Origin: Streptomyces endocoffeicus
GTDB taxonomy: Bacteria > Actinomycetota > Actinomycetes > Streptomycetales > Streptomycetaceae
Assembly: GCF_016741935.1 (NCBI RefSeq)
Contig: NZ_JAERRG010000006.1
Location: 372,001-436,000, forward strand
Direction of reading: 5' to 3'
Length of the DNA stretch: 64,000 bases
The notes under the pieces are model-generated. The model made no database searches, had not been told where the DNA came from, and saw nothing but the letters and a program-made list of their open reading frames with translations. Both the position numbers and the translations under genes were made by a program. Of this stretch, positions 56,401-63,313 are shown piece by piece. Within the stretch, counting starts at the first letter, position 1; each line of letters starts with the position of its first letter.

Positions 56401-57986
56401 CGGGCAACGCCGGACTCATCGCCGCCACAGCCGTTCTGACCACCCTTCCGCACGGCCACTGGGCCATCGAGGCCACCCTGGACCGCTGTCTGGCGATGAC
56501 CGGGCAGGGAGCGCCGCACGCACTGCAGCACCGGATGGTCTTCCCCCTGCTGCTCAGCATCGACTGCGCCGCCGCGGAACGTCTCGTCCACCGGCTCGCC
56601 GCCATGCTCAAGGCGCTGCCCTGCCCCGAGAACCAGCCGGTCACGCCCTCGCAGCGGCTCGCGCTCGTGGCCCGCCGGATCCTCGCCAACCGGGACGTAC
56701 CCCCACGGCGCGTGCGGCAGGTACTGGAACACTCCGGCTGGGAGGCCGACTCCGAGCTGTGGCTGTCCCGGGACGGCCTGGCCACGCTCCTCCTGCCGGC
56801 CGCGCTCGGCGGTCACCCCACCGCGGTGAGCAGGATCGAGAAGGCGACGACCGCCCCGGCCGCCGCCCGGAGCCTCGTCCGCCAATCCCTGCACCGGGCC
56901 GTCACGGACGCCGGGCTCCACACCGAGCGCCACATCGGTCTGCTGGTGAACCTGTCGCTCATGGACGCCGACACCGTGCTCCTGGAGGCCATCACCACCG
57001 GCCGGGCCAAGAAGGGTACGGGTCCGCTGCCGCCCCTCGCCCATGAGCGGGTGCTGGCCGCGCTACGGGCATCGGCACCGGCTCTCACGGGGCTGATCGC
57101 GGACGAGATCGCCGAGGGCAACAGCGGAAAGCGGCAGCGCCAGGCACTCACGCTCTGGGAATGCTCCGTGTCCGCCGGCGTCCTCCCCGCGCCCGGTCTG
57201 GCCGAACTCCTGCCCCGGTACGGCACCTTCTCCGACCAGAAGACCCGGGCGGCCTTCCTCGGGCTGGTGGGAACCATCGCGGCGCGCGAACCCGCCCAGT
57301 ACACGACGGCACACACCTTCCTTTCGGAGCTGGTGTTCGACACCGAGGGAGGCATTCCCCTCCTCGACGACGCGTCGGCCGCCACCCGGAACGCCGCCCG
57401 CAAGGCCCTGCTCCAGGCCGCCTGTGAGTCCGGCCCGCTCACCCCCACGGCCCTCACCACGGCCCTCGACCTGGCCTTCGCCCCACCGACCGACGCCGGA
57501 CTGATCAGCGGGCTCGGCCAACTGGTGCGGCGGCTCAGCGCCACGCACGGCGCGGCATCCGCCGCCGAGCTGCTGATCCGCGTCATCGGCGCGGCCGTGG
57601 CCTCGCGACAGGGCCGCGCCGCGGAGAACCACCTCGCCAAGTCCCTCCGTGGCGCGATGGACAGCATCTTCGACCATGGTTCCCCGGCCGTGTACCGGAG
57701 ACTGTGGGAGCACCTCAAGGAGCGCGGCCCGGAGGACGACGCCGATCGCGTGGTCTTTCCGGAGCGGTACGCCCTGGGGCTGGTGAGCTGCGCGATCCGC
57801 CGCTCGTACGCGACAACGCACCAGGATCTGGAAGCACTTGTCGCCGATCCACGGGTGCCGCGGCCCACCAAGATGTGGATCAGCGACCAGCTCAGCGCCC
57901 GCTCGCGGGAACACACCGAACACGACCTCAGCTGGGTGCTGGGTGGCCGGACGGCCTGGCAGCCAGTGGCAGGATGCTCGCGGTAG
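53442..57986 (+). CDS. nucleoside-phosphorylase-domain STAND NTPase (candidate antiphage NLR-like protein)
   Basis: A 1514-residue protein. Residues 8-245 form a PNP/UDP-phosphorylase domain: TALDVEYEAV at 15-24, FVGVAGALKGDVQLGDVVMA near 84, IEMEGAGVAQ at 194-203 (ribose-binding Glu197), and RGISDRAD with catalytic-type Asp221. A Pro-rich linker is followed by a P-loop NTPase. Walker A is GDAGNGKS at 370-377 (Lys376). Walker B is VVLLDTAD with Asp440. A downstream helical part contains FHQTMFEYAAARGLL near 665. The rest (about 700-1500) is helical, repeat-like and probably the sensor. Effector-NTPase-sensor order is that of antiviral STAND/Avs and NLR-like proteins. PNP-type effectors in defence systems cleave ATP or related nucleotides. 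GTG start with GGGGGGAG. Confidence 0.8.
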   Translation: MESTGQYSDSLVVLTALDVEYEAVRAHLVDPRPRLHPAGTLFEVGRLDGTPWRVALAELGDGNQGAAVLTERAITMFGPRAVAFVGVAGALKGDVQLGDVVMATHVYAYHGGKDEDGEFHSRPRVWPVRQELDQLARMARRSGGWTELLRDHPPGAARPAVHLKPVAAGEVVLNSADSPLRRQLRRNYQDAAAIEMEGAGVAQAAHLNAALPALIVRGISDRADGKKYDADAEGWQSRAARHAAAFAFSVLRELPPGGGPAATPGPETPTGPAPERFPDGPTAPPPPPDAGTPPADAGTPPDTGPAAHRQLHRWARRFSDDLDLVDSPRPDADTGSPPQLSGGLYVRRAIQDRVVEALYDDDPKAVLVTGDAGNGKSSLLWGLARDLTVLEDAEVFLVNAAWLLRPLSGASATPMLTPATVVSGATHARTRGRTPVVLLDTADLLLHDDHHEMTLLDLCEDLAAAGVRLVLTSRPEEANRLRTGFLRISLGPYDDGEIPHAIRGHAALYCPDAVPRDDGARVRRLMEPVARGLPVREVCRSPLQLRLLFELARDDGAFPSAEIDATGLYRRYWDHRVVTDRRHRGNQSATAPEDLSSITGAIAVVLMSAGRTELSREDLAERLTSPHGGPRHAWPYEAARVRSSLDLLIDRGVLGRGASDGIHFFHQTMFEYAAARGLLHLTGARALLSLCEWIGSHPRDFFVGAILEQLLMLAAGSERYRGPVRDTLIRMAAHEDAMILHTVAVAVAARNPAVGVPVEPLLATAPHGVARRYAVLAPTVRDTDVDALLPRLHGLWERQEPSLREAVLEALERLAAQNSLAVHAALADWGCVRELTGRRTACAGLDVLPRLLVLTSHVDVASARTGLMEMLDFALTRGLSELASGVMTLWARHWETLGSAEWAAAVQERLRRVRLARKSYDVGLFQTALARVLAASWTHDQGLPGDHGLPADDADDPDGGPATAPHPWTRRLDAAVALLEADDHDTAGNAGLIAATAVLTTLPHGHWAIEATLDRCLAMTGQGAPHALQHRMVFPLLLSIDCAAAERLVHRLAAMLKALPCPENQPVTPSQRLALVARRILANRDVPPRRVRQVLEHSGWEADSELWLSRDGLATLLLPAALGGHPTAVSRIEKATTAPAAARSLVRQSLHRAVTDAGLHTERHIGLLVNLSLMDADTVLLEAITTGRAKKGTGPLPPLAHERVLAALRASAPALTGLIADEIAEGNSGKRQRQALTLWECSVSAGVLPAPGLAELLPRYGTFSDQKTRAAFLGLVGTIAAREPAQYTTAHTFLSELVFDTEGGIPLLDDASAATRNAARKALLQAACESGPLTPTALTTALDLAFAPPTDAGLISGLGQLVRRLSATHGAASAAELLIRVIGAAVASRQGRAAENHLAKSLRGAMDSIFDHGSPAVYRRLWEHLKERGPEDDADRVVFPERYALGLVSCAIRRSYATTHQDLEALVADPRVPRPTKMWISDQLSARSREHTEHDLSWVLGGRTAWQPVAGCSR
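54304..54345 (+). repeat. two identical 21-bp units in the linker of the STAND gene
   Basis: CAGATGCGGGAACCCCACCG plus G, repeated exactly twice. It encodes a seven-residue Asp-Ala-Gly-Thr-Pro-Pro unit in the flexible linker between the phosphorylase-like and NTPase domains. Confidence 0.88.
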
Positions 57987-58049
57987 TCGTCATCGAGGTC
58001 ACGGGTGCGCGCGGGGCCCCGTTCGATCGCGGGAAGCCGAAGGAGCCCG

Positions 58050-58997
58050 ATGAGCCGGAAGAACCACCACGTCGTCGTGCTCGTGCTCGACGGTGCGAAG
58101 CCACTCGACGTCGGCATCCCCGCGCAAGTGTTCTCCAACCGGCCGAGCATGCCCTATGAGCTGCGGGTATGCGGTGCCGCACCCGGGCCGGTGACCGGTG
58201 GCGAGGGACTCTCGTACCACGTGGCCGAGGGCCTCGAGGCGTTCGAGCAGGCCGACACCGTCTTCATCCCCGGCTACCGGGAGCCGGCGACCACGGAACC
58301 ACCGGCGGCGGTCGTCAGCGCGCTCATGGCCGCCCATGAGCGTGGCACCCGGCTCGCGGCCATCTCCACCGGGGCGTTCGCCCTGGCGGCCACGGGTCTG
58401 CTCGACGGCAAGCGGGCGACGACCCACTGGCACTACACAAAGGCTCTCGCCGAGCGGCATCCGCTCGTACGGGTGGACGAGAACGTGCTGTTCGTGGACG
58501 AGGGCGACGTGCTCACCTCGGCGGGCGCGGCATCCGGCATCGACCTCTGTCTGCACCTGGTGCGGCGCGACCACGGCGTCGGGCTCTCCAACCACGTGGC
58601 GAGACGGCTGGTGGCGGCGCCGTATCGCAGCGGGGGACAGGCGCAGTACGTGCCCCGTAGTGTGCCCGAGCCGCTCGGTGATCTGTTCGCGAGCACGCGG
58701 GAGTGGGCCCTGGCGCACCTCGCCGAACCGCTGACGCTCGAAGCGCTCGCCCGCAACGCGCGGGTGTCGGCGCGCACCTTCTCCCGGCGGTTCGTGGAGG
58801 ACACCGGCTACACGCCGATGCAGTGGGTGCTCAGGGCGCGCGTGGACCTGGCCCGTGAGCTGCTCGAACGCACCGATCTGAGCGTGGAGCAGATCGCCGA
58901 CCGGGTCGGGCTCGGCACCGGCGCGAATCTGCGTCTGCACTTCCACCGCATTCTCGGCACCTCCCCGACGGAGTACCGCCACACCTTCTCGGCCTGA
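58050..58997 (+). CDS. GlxA-family AraC-type regulator
   Basis: Protein of 315 residues joining a DJ-1/PfpI-like domain (HHVVVLVLDGAKPLDVGIPA, then ISTGAFALAATGLLDGKRAT near residue 115, where a Cys or Ser elbow is replaced by Gly-Ala) to two AraC HTH motifs. These are LTLEALARNARVSARTFSRR near 235 and LSVEQIADRVGLGTGANLRL near 285, ending with LGTSPTEYRHTF. GlxA-type regulators usually control catabolic or developmental genes. AAGGAG lies 5 nt before the ATG. It begins 63 bp after the STAND gene on the same strand, but with a good ribosome-binding site of its own, and is probably an independent gene. Confidence 0.88.
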   Translation: MSRKNHHVVVLVLDGAKPLDVGIPAQVFSNRPSMPYELRVCGAAPGPVTGGEGLSYHVAEGLEAFEQADTVFIPGYREPATTEPPAAVVSALMAAHERGTRLAAISTGAFALAATGLLDGKRATTHWHYTKALAERHPLVRVDENVLFVDEGDVLTSAGAASGIDLCLHLVRRDHGVGLSNHVARRLVAAPYRSGGQAQYVPRSVPEPLGDLFASTREWALAHLAEPLTLEALARNARVSARTFSRRFVEDTGYTPMQWVLRARVDLARELLERTDLSVEQIADRVGLGTGANLRLHFHRILGTSPTEYRHTFSA

Positions 58998-59140
58998 GAC
59001 TCCTTCCGAGCGCCGTTCGTGTGAAGGGTGCGATGGCTATGGCGTGACTGTGGCGAGATCCTTGCGTGTGGTGGCGTTCATGCCGCTGTCGGCCGGGGAT
59101 CCGGATGCCGACGATGGGGGCGGAAACGAAAGGAATCTCC

Positions 59141-60139
59141 ATGACCCGCATCGCCGTCAATGGATTCGGCCGCATCGGACGCAACACCCTCCGCGCCCTG
59201 CTCGAGCGCGACAGCGAGCTCGAGGTGGTCGCCGTCAACGACCTCACCGCCCCCGAGTCCCTCGCCCATCTGCTCAAGTACGACAGCGCGCTCGGTCCAC
59301 TCGGCCGCTCCGTCGAGGTCGACGGAACCGACCTCATCGTCGACGGCCGCCGCATCAAGGTGCTCGCCGAGCGCGAGCCCGCCGACCTGCCGTGGGCCGA
59401 GCTCGGCGTCGACATCGTGCTCGAGTCCACCGGCCGCTTCACCGCGGCGGACGCCGCCCGCGCGCACCTCCGCGCCGGGGCCCGGCGTGTGCTGGTGAGC
59501 GCCCCCTCCGCCGGTGCCGATGTCACGCTCGCCTACGGCGTGAACACCGATGCCTACGACCCCGCCGAGCACGTGATCGTCTCGAACGCCTCGTGCACCA
59601 CGAACGCGCTGGCCCCGCTGGCAGCCGTACTGGACGACCTGGCCGGGATCGAGCACGGCTTCATGACCACGGTGCACGCGTACACCCAGGAGCAGAACCT
59701 CCAGGACGGCCCCCACCGCGACCTGCGCCGCGCCCGCGCCGCCGGGGTGAACATCGTGCCCACCACCACCGGGGCCGCCAAGGCCATCGGGCTGGTGCTG
59801 CCGAACCTCGAGGGCAAGCTGTCGGGCGACTCCATCCGCGTGCCGGTACCGGTGGGCTCGATCGTGGAGCTGAACACCGCGGTCTCCCGGGAGGTCAGCC
59901 GCGACGAGGTGCTCGCGGCCTACCGTGCCGCCGCCGACGGCAAGCTCAAGGGCATCCTCGACTACTCCGACGAGCCGCTCGTCTCCAGCGACATCACCCG
60001 CCGGCCGGCGTCGTCCATCTTCGACGCCGCGCTCACCCGCGTCGACGGCAAGCACATCAAGGTGGTGGCCTGGTACGACAACGAGTGGGGCTTCTCGAAC
60101 CGCGTCATCGACACGCTCGAACTGCTCGCGCGCGACTGA
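59141..60139 (+). CDS. gap: glyceraldehyde-3-phosphate dehydrogenase, type I
   Basis: GAPDH of 332 residues: TRIAVNGFGRIGRNTLRALL at the start, the active-site VIVSNASCTTNALAPLAAVL near residue 150 with nucleophile Cys, the His in TTVHAYTQEQNLQDGPHRDL, PTTTGAAKAIGLVLPNLEGK near 208, and WYDNEWGFSNRVIDTLELLA at the end. It converts glyceraldehyde 3-phosphate, NAD and phosphate to 1,3-bisphosphoglycerate. GAAAGGA lies 6 nt before the ATG. It stands alone without pgk or tpi, so it is probably a second copy rather than the housekeeping gene. Accessory GAPDHs can be inhibitor-resistant in antibiotic producers. Confidence 0.93.
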   Translation: MTRIAVNGFGRIGRNTLRALLERDSELEVVAVNDLTAPESLAHLLKYDSALGPLGRSVEVDGTDLIVDGRRIKVLAEREPADLPWAELGVDIVLESTGRFTAADAARAHLRAGARRVLVSAPSAGADVTLAYGVNTDAYDPAEHVIVSNASCTTNALAPLAAVLDDLAGIEHGFMTTVHAYTQEQNLQDGPHRDLRRARAAGVNIVPTTTGAAKAIGLVLPNLEGKLSGDSIRVPVPVGSIVELNTAVSREVSRDEVLAAYRAAADGKLKGILDYSDEPLVSSDITRRPASSIFDAALTRVDGKHIKVVAWYDNEWGFSNRVIDTLELLARD

Positions 60140-60158
60140 GCGCGCCGACTGACCGACT

Positions 60159-60188
60159 GTGAGGGGCCGGGACCGACCGGCTCCTCAC
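60159..60188. terminator. terminator hairpin between gap and the MmyB-type regulator
   Basis: Stem of 12 bp (arms GTGAGGGGCCGG and CCGGCTCCTCAC, one G-T pair) with a GACCGA loop, between convergent genes ending at 60139 and 60212. Confidence 0.78.
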
Positions 60189-60211
60189 CGCTCTCGGACG
60201 GGCGCCTGAGC

Positions 60212-61063
60212 TCAGGTGCGGTCCGCGCCGCGCGGGGAGGGCCGGGTGCGTGTCGCGTGGATGGAGCCGAGCAGACGCAGCGCCTCCGCGCTGCCGCTGC
60301 CGGGCTCCGCGTGGTAGATGACGAGTTGCCGGCCCGGGGCCTCCCGCACGTCGAACGCCTGGTAGCTGAGCGTGAGGGGGCCGACGTCGGGGTGCAGAAA
60401 CCGCTTGGCCTCCTGGGTCTTGCCGCGCACGGTGTGGCTGTCCCACAGGCGCGCGAAGTCCACGCTGTCCTCGGTGAGGGTGTCCACGAGCCCGCGCAGG
60501 CGCGGATTGTCGGGCTGGTAGCCCGCCGCGTGGCGCAGATTCGCGACGGTGGCCTGGGCCGCCCGGTCCCAGTCCCGGTAGAAGGTGCGGCCCGCGGGGT
60601 CCGCGAACGCCATGCGGGCCAGGTTGTCCGCCGGGCGGAACGGCGAGTAGAGGGCGTCGGCCAGCGCGTTGGTGGCGAGGATGTCCAGGGTCCGGTTGAA
60701 CACGAAGGCAGGCGTGTGCGGATAGCCGTCCATCAGCTGCCGCAACCCGGGGCTGACCTGGTCGGACACGCGGGCGGCCGGGCCGTCCGGCACCGTGCCG
60801 CCGAGCCGGTACAGATGGTCCCGGGCATCGCCGTCGAGGTGCAGCGCGCGGCTGAGCGCGTCGAGCACCTGCGCGGAGGGGTGGCGCTCCCGGCCTTGTT
60901 CCAGGCGGGTGTAGTAGTCGGCGTTGACACCGGCCAGCACCGCGACCTCCTCACGGCGCAGCCCGGGAACGCGGCGGGTGCCGTGGCTCGCCATCCCGAC
61001 CTCTTCGGGCCGAAGTCCTGACCTGCTGCTTCGCAGGAATTCTCCCAGGTCGTTGTCACCCAT
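60212..61063 (-). CDS. XRE-family regulator with MmyB-like ligand domain
   Basis: Regulator of 283 residues. The N-terminal HTH has the family phrase GEFLRSSRSGLRPEEVGM, then RRVPGLRREEVAVLAGVNAD and YYTRLEQGRERHPSAQVLDA. The C-terminal PAS-like MmyB domain includes AFVFNRTLDILATNALADAL near residue 120, WDRAAQATVANLRHAAGYQP, and YHAEPGSGSAEALRLLGSIH at the end. Such proteins usually regulate a divergent SDR or similar enzyme. Here the divergent SDR at 61215 is broken by deletion, so the regulator has probably lost its target. Confidence 0.9.
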   Translation of the reverse strand: MGDNDLGEFLRSSRSGLRPEEVGMASHGTRRVPGLRREEVAVLAGVNADYYTRLEQGRERHPSAQVLDALSRALHLDGDARDHLYRLGGTVPDGPAARVSDQVSPGLRQLMDGYPHTPAFVFNRTLDILATNALADALYSPFRPADNLARMAFADPAGRTFYRDWDRAAQATVANLRHAAGYQPDNPRLRGLVDTLTEDSVDFARLWDSHTVRGKTQEAKRFLHPDVGPLTLSYQAFDVREAPGRQLVIYHAEPGSGSAEALRLLGSIHATRTRPSPRGADRT

Positions 61064-61214
61064 GCCGCCAGGCTACGAGACGCCGCGACCGGCTGCCCGG
61101 GTGTGTCGCACCCAGGCAGCAGGCGTCCTGGACCGCCCGTGGCGCACTGCCCAGACTCGGTGGCGCGAGACGACCCCGCCGCTTCCCGCAGTGGCATCGA
61201 AGAAGGACGGCACC

Positions 61215-61581
61215 ATGACGACAACCACTCATTCCGCCGACTCCGCGGAGTTCACGGGCAGGATCGCCCTGGTCACCGGGGCGGCACGCGGCGTCGGGAA
61301 GGAGACCGTCCGGCTGCTGCACCGCCGCGGGGCGCGGATCGTGGCCGTCGACCTGCGCCACGAGGTGAGGGAACTGGCCGAGCACTTCCCGGGCGTACGT
61401 CCCCTGGTCGGCGACATCACGGACGAGGCGACCGCTCACCGCGCGGTACGACGCCCAGCCGCTCGGCCGGGTGGCCCAGCCCGAGGAGATCGCCGAAGTT
61501 CTCTGCTTCCTCGCCTCGCCGCGCTCCAGCTTCATCACGGGCGCCGTGGTCGCGGCGGACGGCGGCTTCACCGCGATCTGA
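61215..61581 (+). pseudogene. SDR oxidoreductase with a large internal deletion
   Basis: The ATG at 61215 (with GAAGGA upstream) gives a normal SDR N-terminus: FTGRIALVTGAARGVGKETV, then RLLHRRGARIVAVDLRHEV and PLVGDITDEATAHRAV. At about 61447 the similarity jumps to another frame encoding an SDR C-terminus: YDAQPLGRVAQPEEIAEVLC, FLASPRSSFITGAVVAADGG, FTAI, stop at 61579. Roughly 120-140 central residues, including NNAG and the catalytic Tyr-x3-Lys, are gone and the join is out of frame. The promoter and regulator gene remain. Confidence 0.83.
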
Positions 61582-61649
61582 GCGGGGAGCCGGGCCATTT
61601 TCTCCATGTAGCGCTATGCGAGGCATGACCGGAATGGCGAATACACTCC

Positions 61650-61688
61650 ATGAGCACTAATGGAATGAGCAATTCCATTAGCGCTCAT
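61650..61688. promoter_or_regulatory. 39-bp AT-rich hairpin upstream of the ATP-grasp gene
   Basis: Arms of 17 nt with one mismatch (left ATGAGCACTAATGGAAT, right ATTCCATTAGCGCTCAT) and a GAGCA loop. It lies in a 308-bp AT-rich gap (61582-61889) that also holds the Crp-like palindrome. It could end transcription from the SDR remnant or bind a regulator. Confidence 0.6.
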
Positions 61689-61693
61689 TGCCC

Positions 61694-61717
61694 GGCTTGT
61701 GACTTGCGTCACAAGCC
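61694..61717. promoter_or_regulatory. Crp-type palindrome upstream of the ATP-grasp gene
   Basis: Perfect 10-4-10 dyad with arms GGCTTGTGAC and GTCACAAGCC. Inside it lies TGTGA-N6-TCACA (61698-61713), the same core as the site at 28997. The ATP-grasp ATG is about 175 bp downstream. Confidence 0.6.
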
Positions 61718-61889
61718 CATCCTCAATGGATCACATTTTCGTATCTCTGTGAAACGATGCCTCGGTGCTGGCCTCGAAGTAGCTCATCGCGAGACATCAC
61801 CGATCCACCGGTCCACCCGAATCCATATCGGGCGGCAGTACGGCAAATGACTTCTTCAAGTTTTGGCTAGCCGTAACGGGGAGGCGAGA

Positions 61890-63059
61890 ATGCCGACGAT
61901 GATTGTTATCGGGTACAGAGGCGATCTCGATCAGGCACTGCAGCGCCGCGGCATTGATCCTTACTATATTGTCCAGGCGCCGGCGAGCCCGCCGAAGAGT
62001 CGGAGATTCACATGGGTCGCCGACATGGAGAACGCCCAGGAGATTTTCCGAGCAGTGCTGTCCGCGGACATTGACGATGTGGCCGGCGTGCTGAGCGTCC
62101 ATGAAATGGGCGTATTCGGGGCAACCTACTTACGGCAGCAGCTGAACCTTCCCGGGAATGCCGATTCCAGGACGGCTCTCCACTTCCGGGACAAGTACCT
62201 CCAGAAGAGCGTGCTGCCGCCCCGGATCAGGCGGGCGCGCTGCCGCCATGTGCCCGTGGGCACGTCGTTCGCGGAGCTCGCCGACGATCTGGGAGAGGTC
62301 TTCGTGGTCAAGCCGGCGGCCGGGGCCGGCGCTCTCCGTACGAACATCGTGGGTACCCCGGAAGAGTACGCACAGGCCCTGACGCCCTTCACCGGTCAGT
62401 CGGATGTCGAGATCGTCGCCGAGTCCTTCATGGACGGTCCGGAGGTCTATCTCGACGGCGTCTGGGAAAAGGGAGACCTTCGGTGGTCGTCCATGAGCGG
62501 CTACCACACCTCACCGCTCAGGGCCGTACAGGGCGGCATCCTGTCCGCGTACGTTCTGGACCGGAAGCGGCATTCCGTCTTGTTCGATGAGATGGAGGCG
62601 CTCGCCGGGCAAGCGCTCACCAGCCTGAACGCCCCCGATTGCGTATTCCATATGGAAGCGTTCACGACCGAAGCAGGGTTGACCTTCGGCGAGTGCGCCA
62701 TCCGCCTCCCCGGGGCGCTGTCCCCTCAGGTCAATCAGCTGACATACGGCGTCGATCTCTTTGACGTCGAAATCAGTCTCGCGCTGGGTGAGGGCGCGGC
62801 TCGGGCCCTGGGCGACCAGTGCACGCCGGAGCGCTTTCATGGATACATTCTTCTGCGCCGCCCCAACGGGTGCAATTTAACCCAGAGCGACTTTGAACGG
62901 AACTTCCTTTTCGACGAGATCGTCTACGATTCATCGCCTGATGCGCCGGTCGGGCCGTACGGCCGCGTGGGACAGGCCATCGTCTCCGACCCGGATGAGC
63001 TGAAACTGCGGAAGACGATCGAGGACATCGTGCGATTCAACGAGGTCGGATCCACCTGA
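61890..63059 (+). CDS. ATP-grasp domain ligase, probable biosynthetic enzyme
   Basis: Protein of 389 residues (MPTMIVIGYRGDLDQALQRR). A pre-ATP-grasp domain runs to about 95. The ATP-grasp domain follows, with DKYLQKSVLPPRIRRARCRH, VFVVKPAAGAGALRTNIVGT near 140-160 (ATP Lys and Gly loop), VAESFMDGPEVYLDGVWEKG near 185, and metal residues in HMEAFTTEAGLTFGECAIRL near 260. Such enzymes join a carboxylate to an amine, for example a dipeptide bond. GGGGAGG lies 5-11 nt before the ATG at 61890. Leu81 and Leu330 are encoded by TTA (62130-62132, 62877-62879), making translation depend on the bldA tRNA. Composition is lower in GC than its neighbours. Confidence 0.82.
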   Translation: MPTMIVIGYRGDLDQALQRRGIDPYYIVQAPASPPKSRRFTWVADMENAQEIFRAVLSADIDDVAGVLSVHEMGVFGATYLRQQLNLPGNADSRTALHFRDKYLQKSVLPPRIRRARCRHVPVGTSFAELADDLGEVFVVKPAAGAGALRTNIVGTPEEYAQALTPFTGQSDVEIVAESFMDGPEVYLDGVWEKGDLRWSSMSGYHTSPLRAVQGGILSAYVLDRKRHSVLFDEMEALAGQALTSLNAPDCVFHMEAFTTEAGLTFGECAIRLPGALSPQVNQLTYGVDLFDVEISLALGEGAARALGDQCTPERFHGYILLRRPNGCNLTQSDFERNFLFDEIVYDSSPDAPVGPYGRVGQAIVSDPDELKLRKTIEDIVRFNEVGST

Positions 63060-63313
63060 TCTGACGGCCGGTCCGACCGAGCCACCGGCCCGGGACACCC
63101 CGGCGCCGACACCGTCGCGTCCACCTCGATCACACGTGCCGCGGGTGCCGAACTCCGCCCGCCCCAAGCCGCGTTCAGCCGCGCCCCCACGATGCGCACC
63201 ACCGCCGATGGCGATCTCAGAGCCCGGCCCTGGTGCCCCTCCCCGGCGCGGCGTCGCGCCCCCAGCCCCGCTCGCCATGGTTTTCCGTCCCTTCTGATCG
63301 GAGGACTTCCCCC

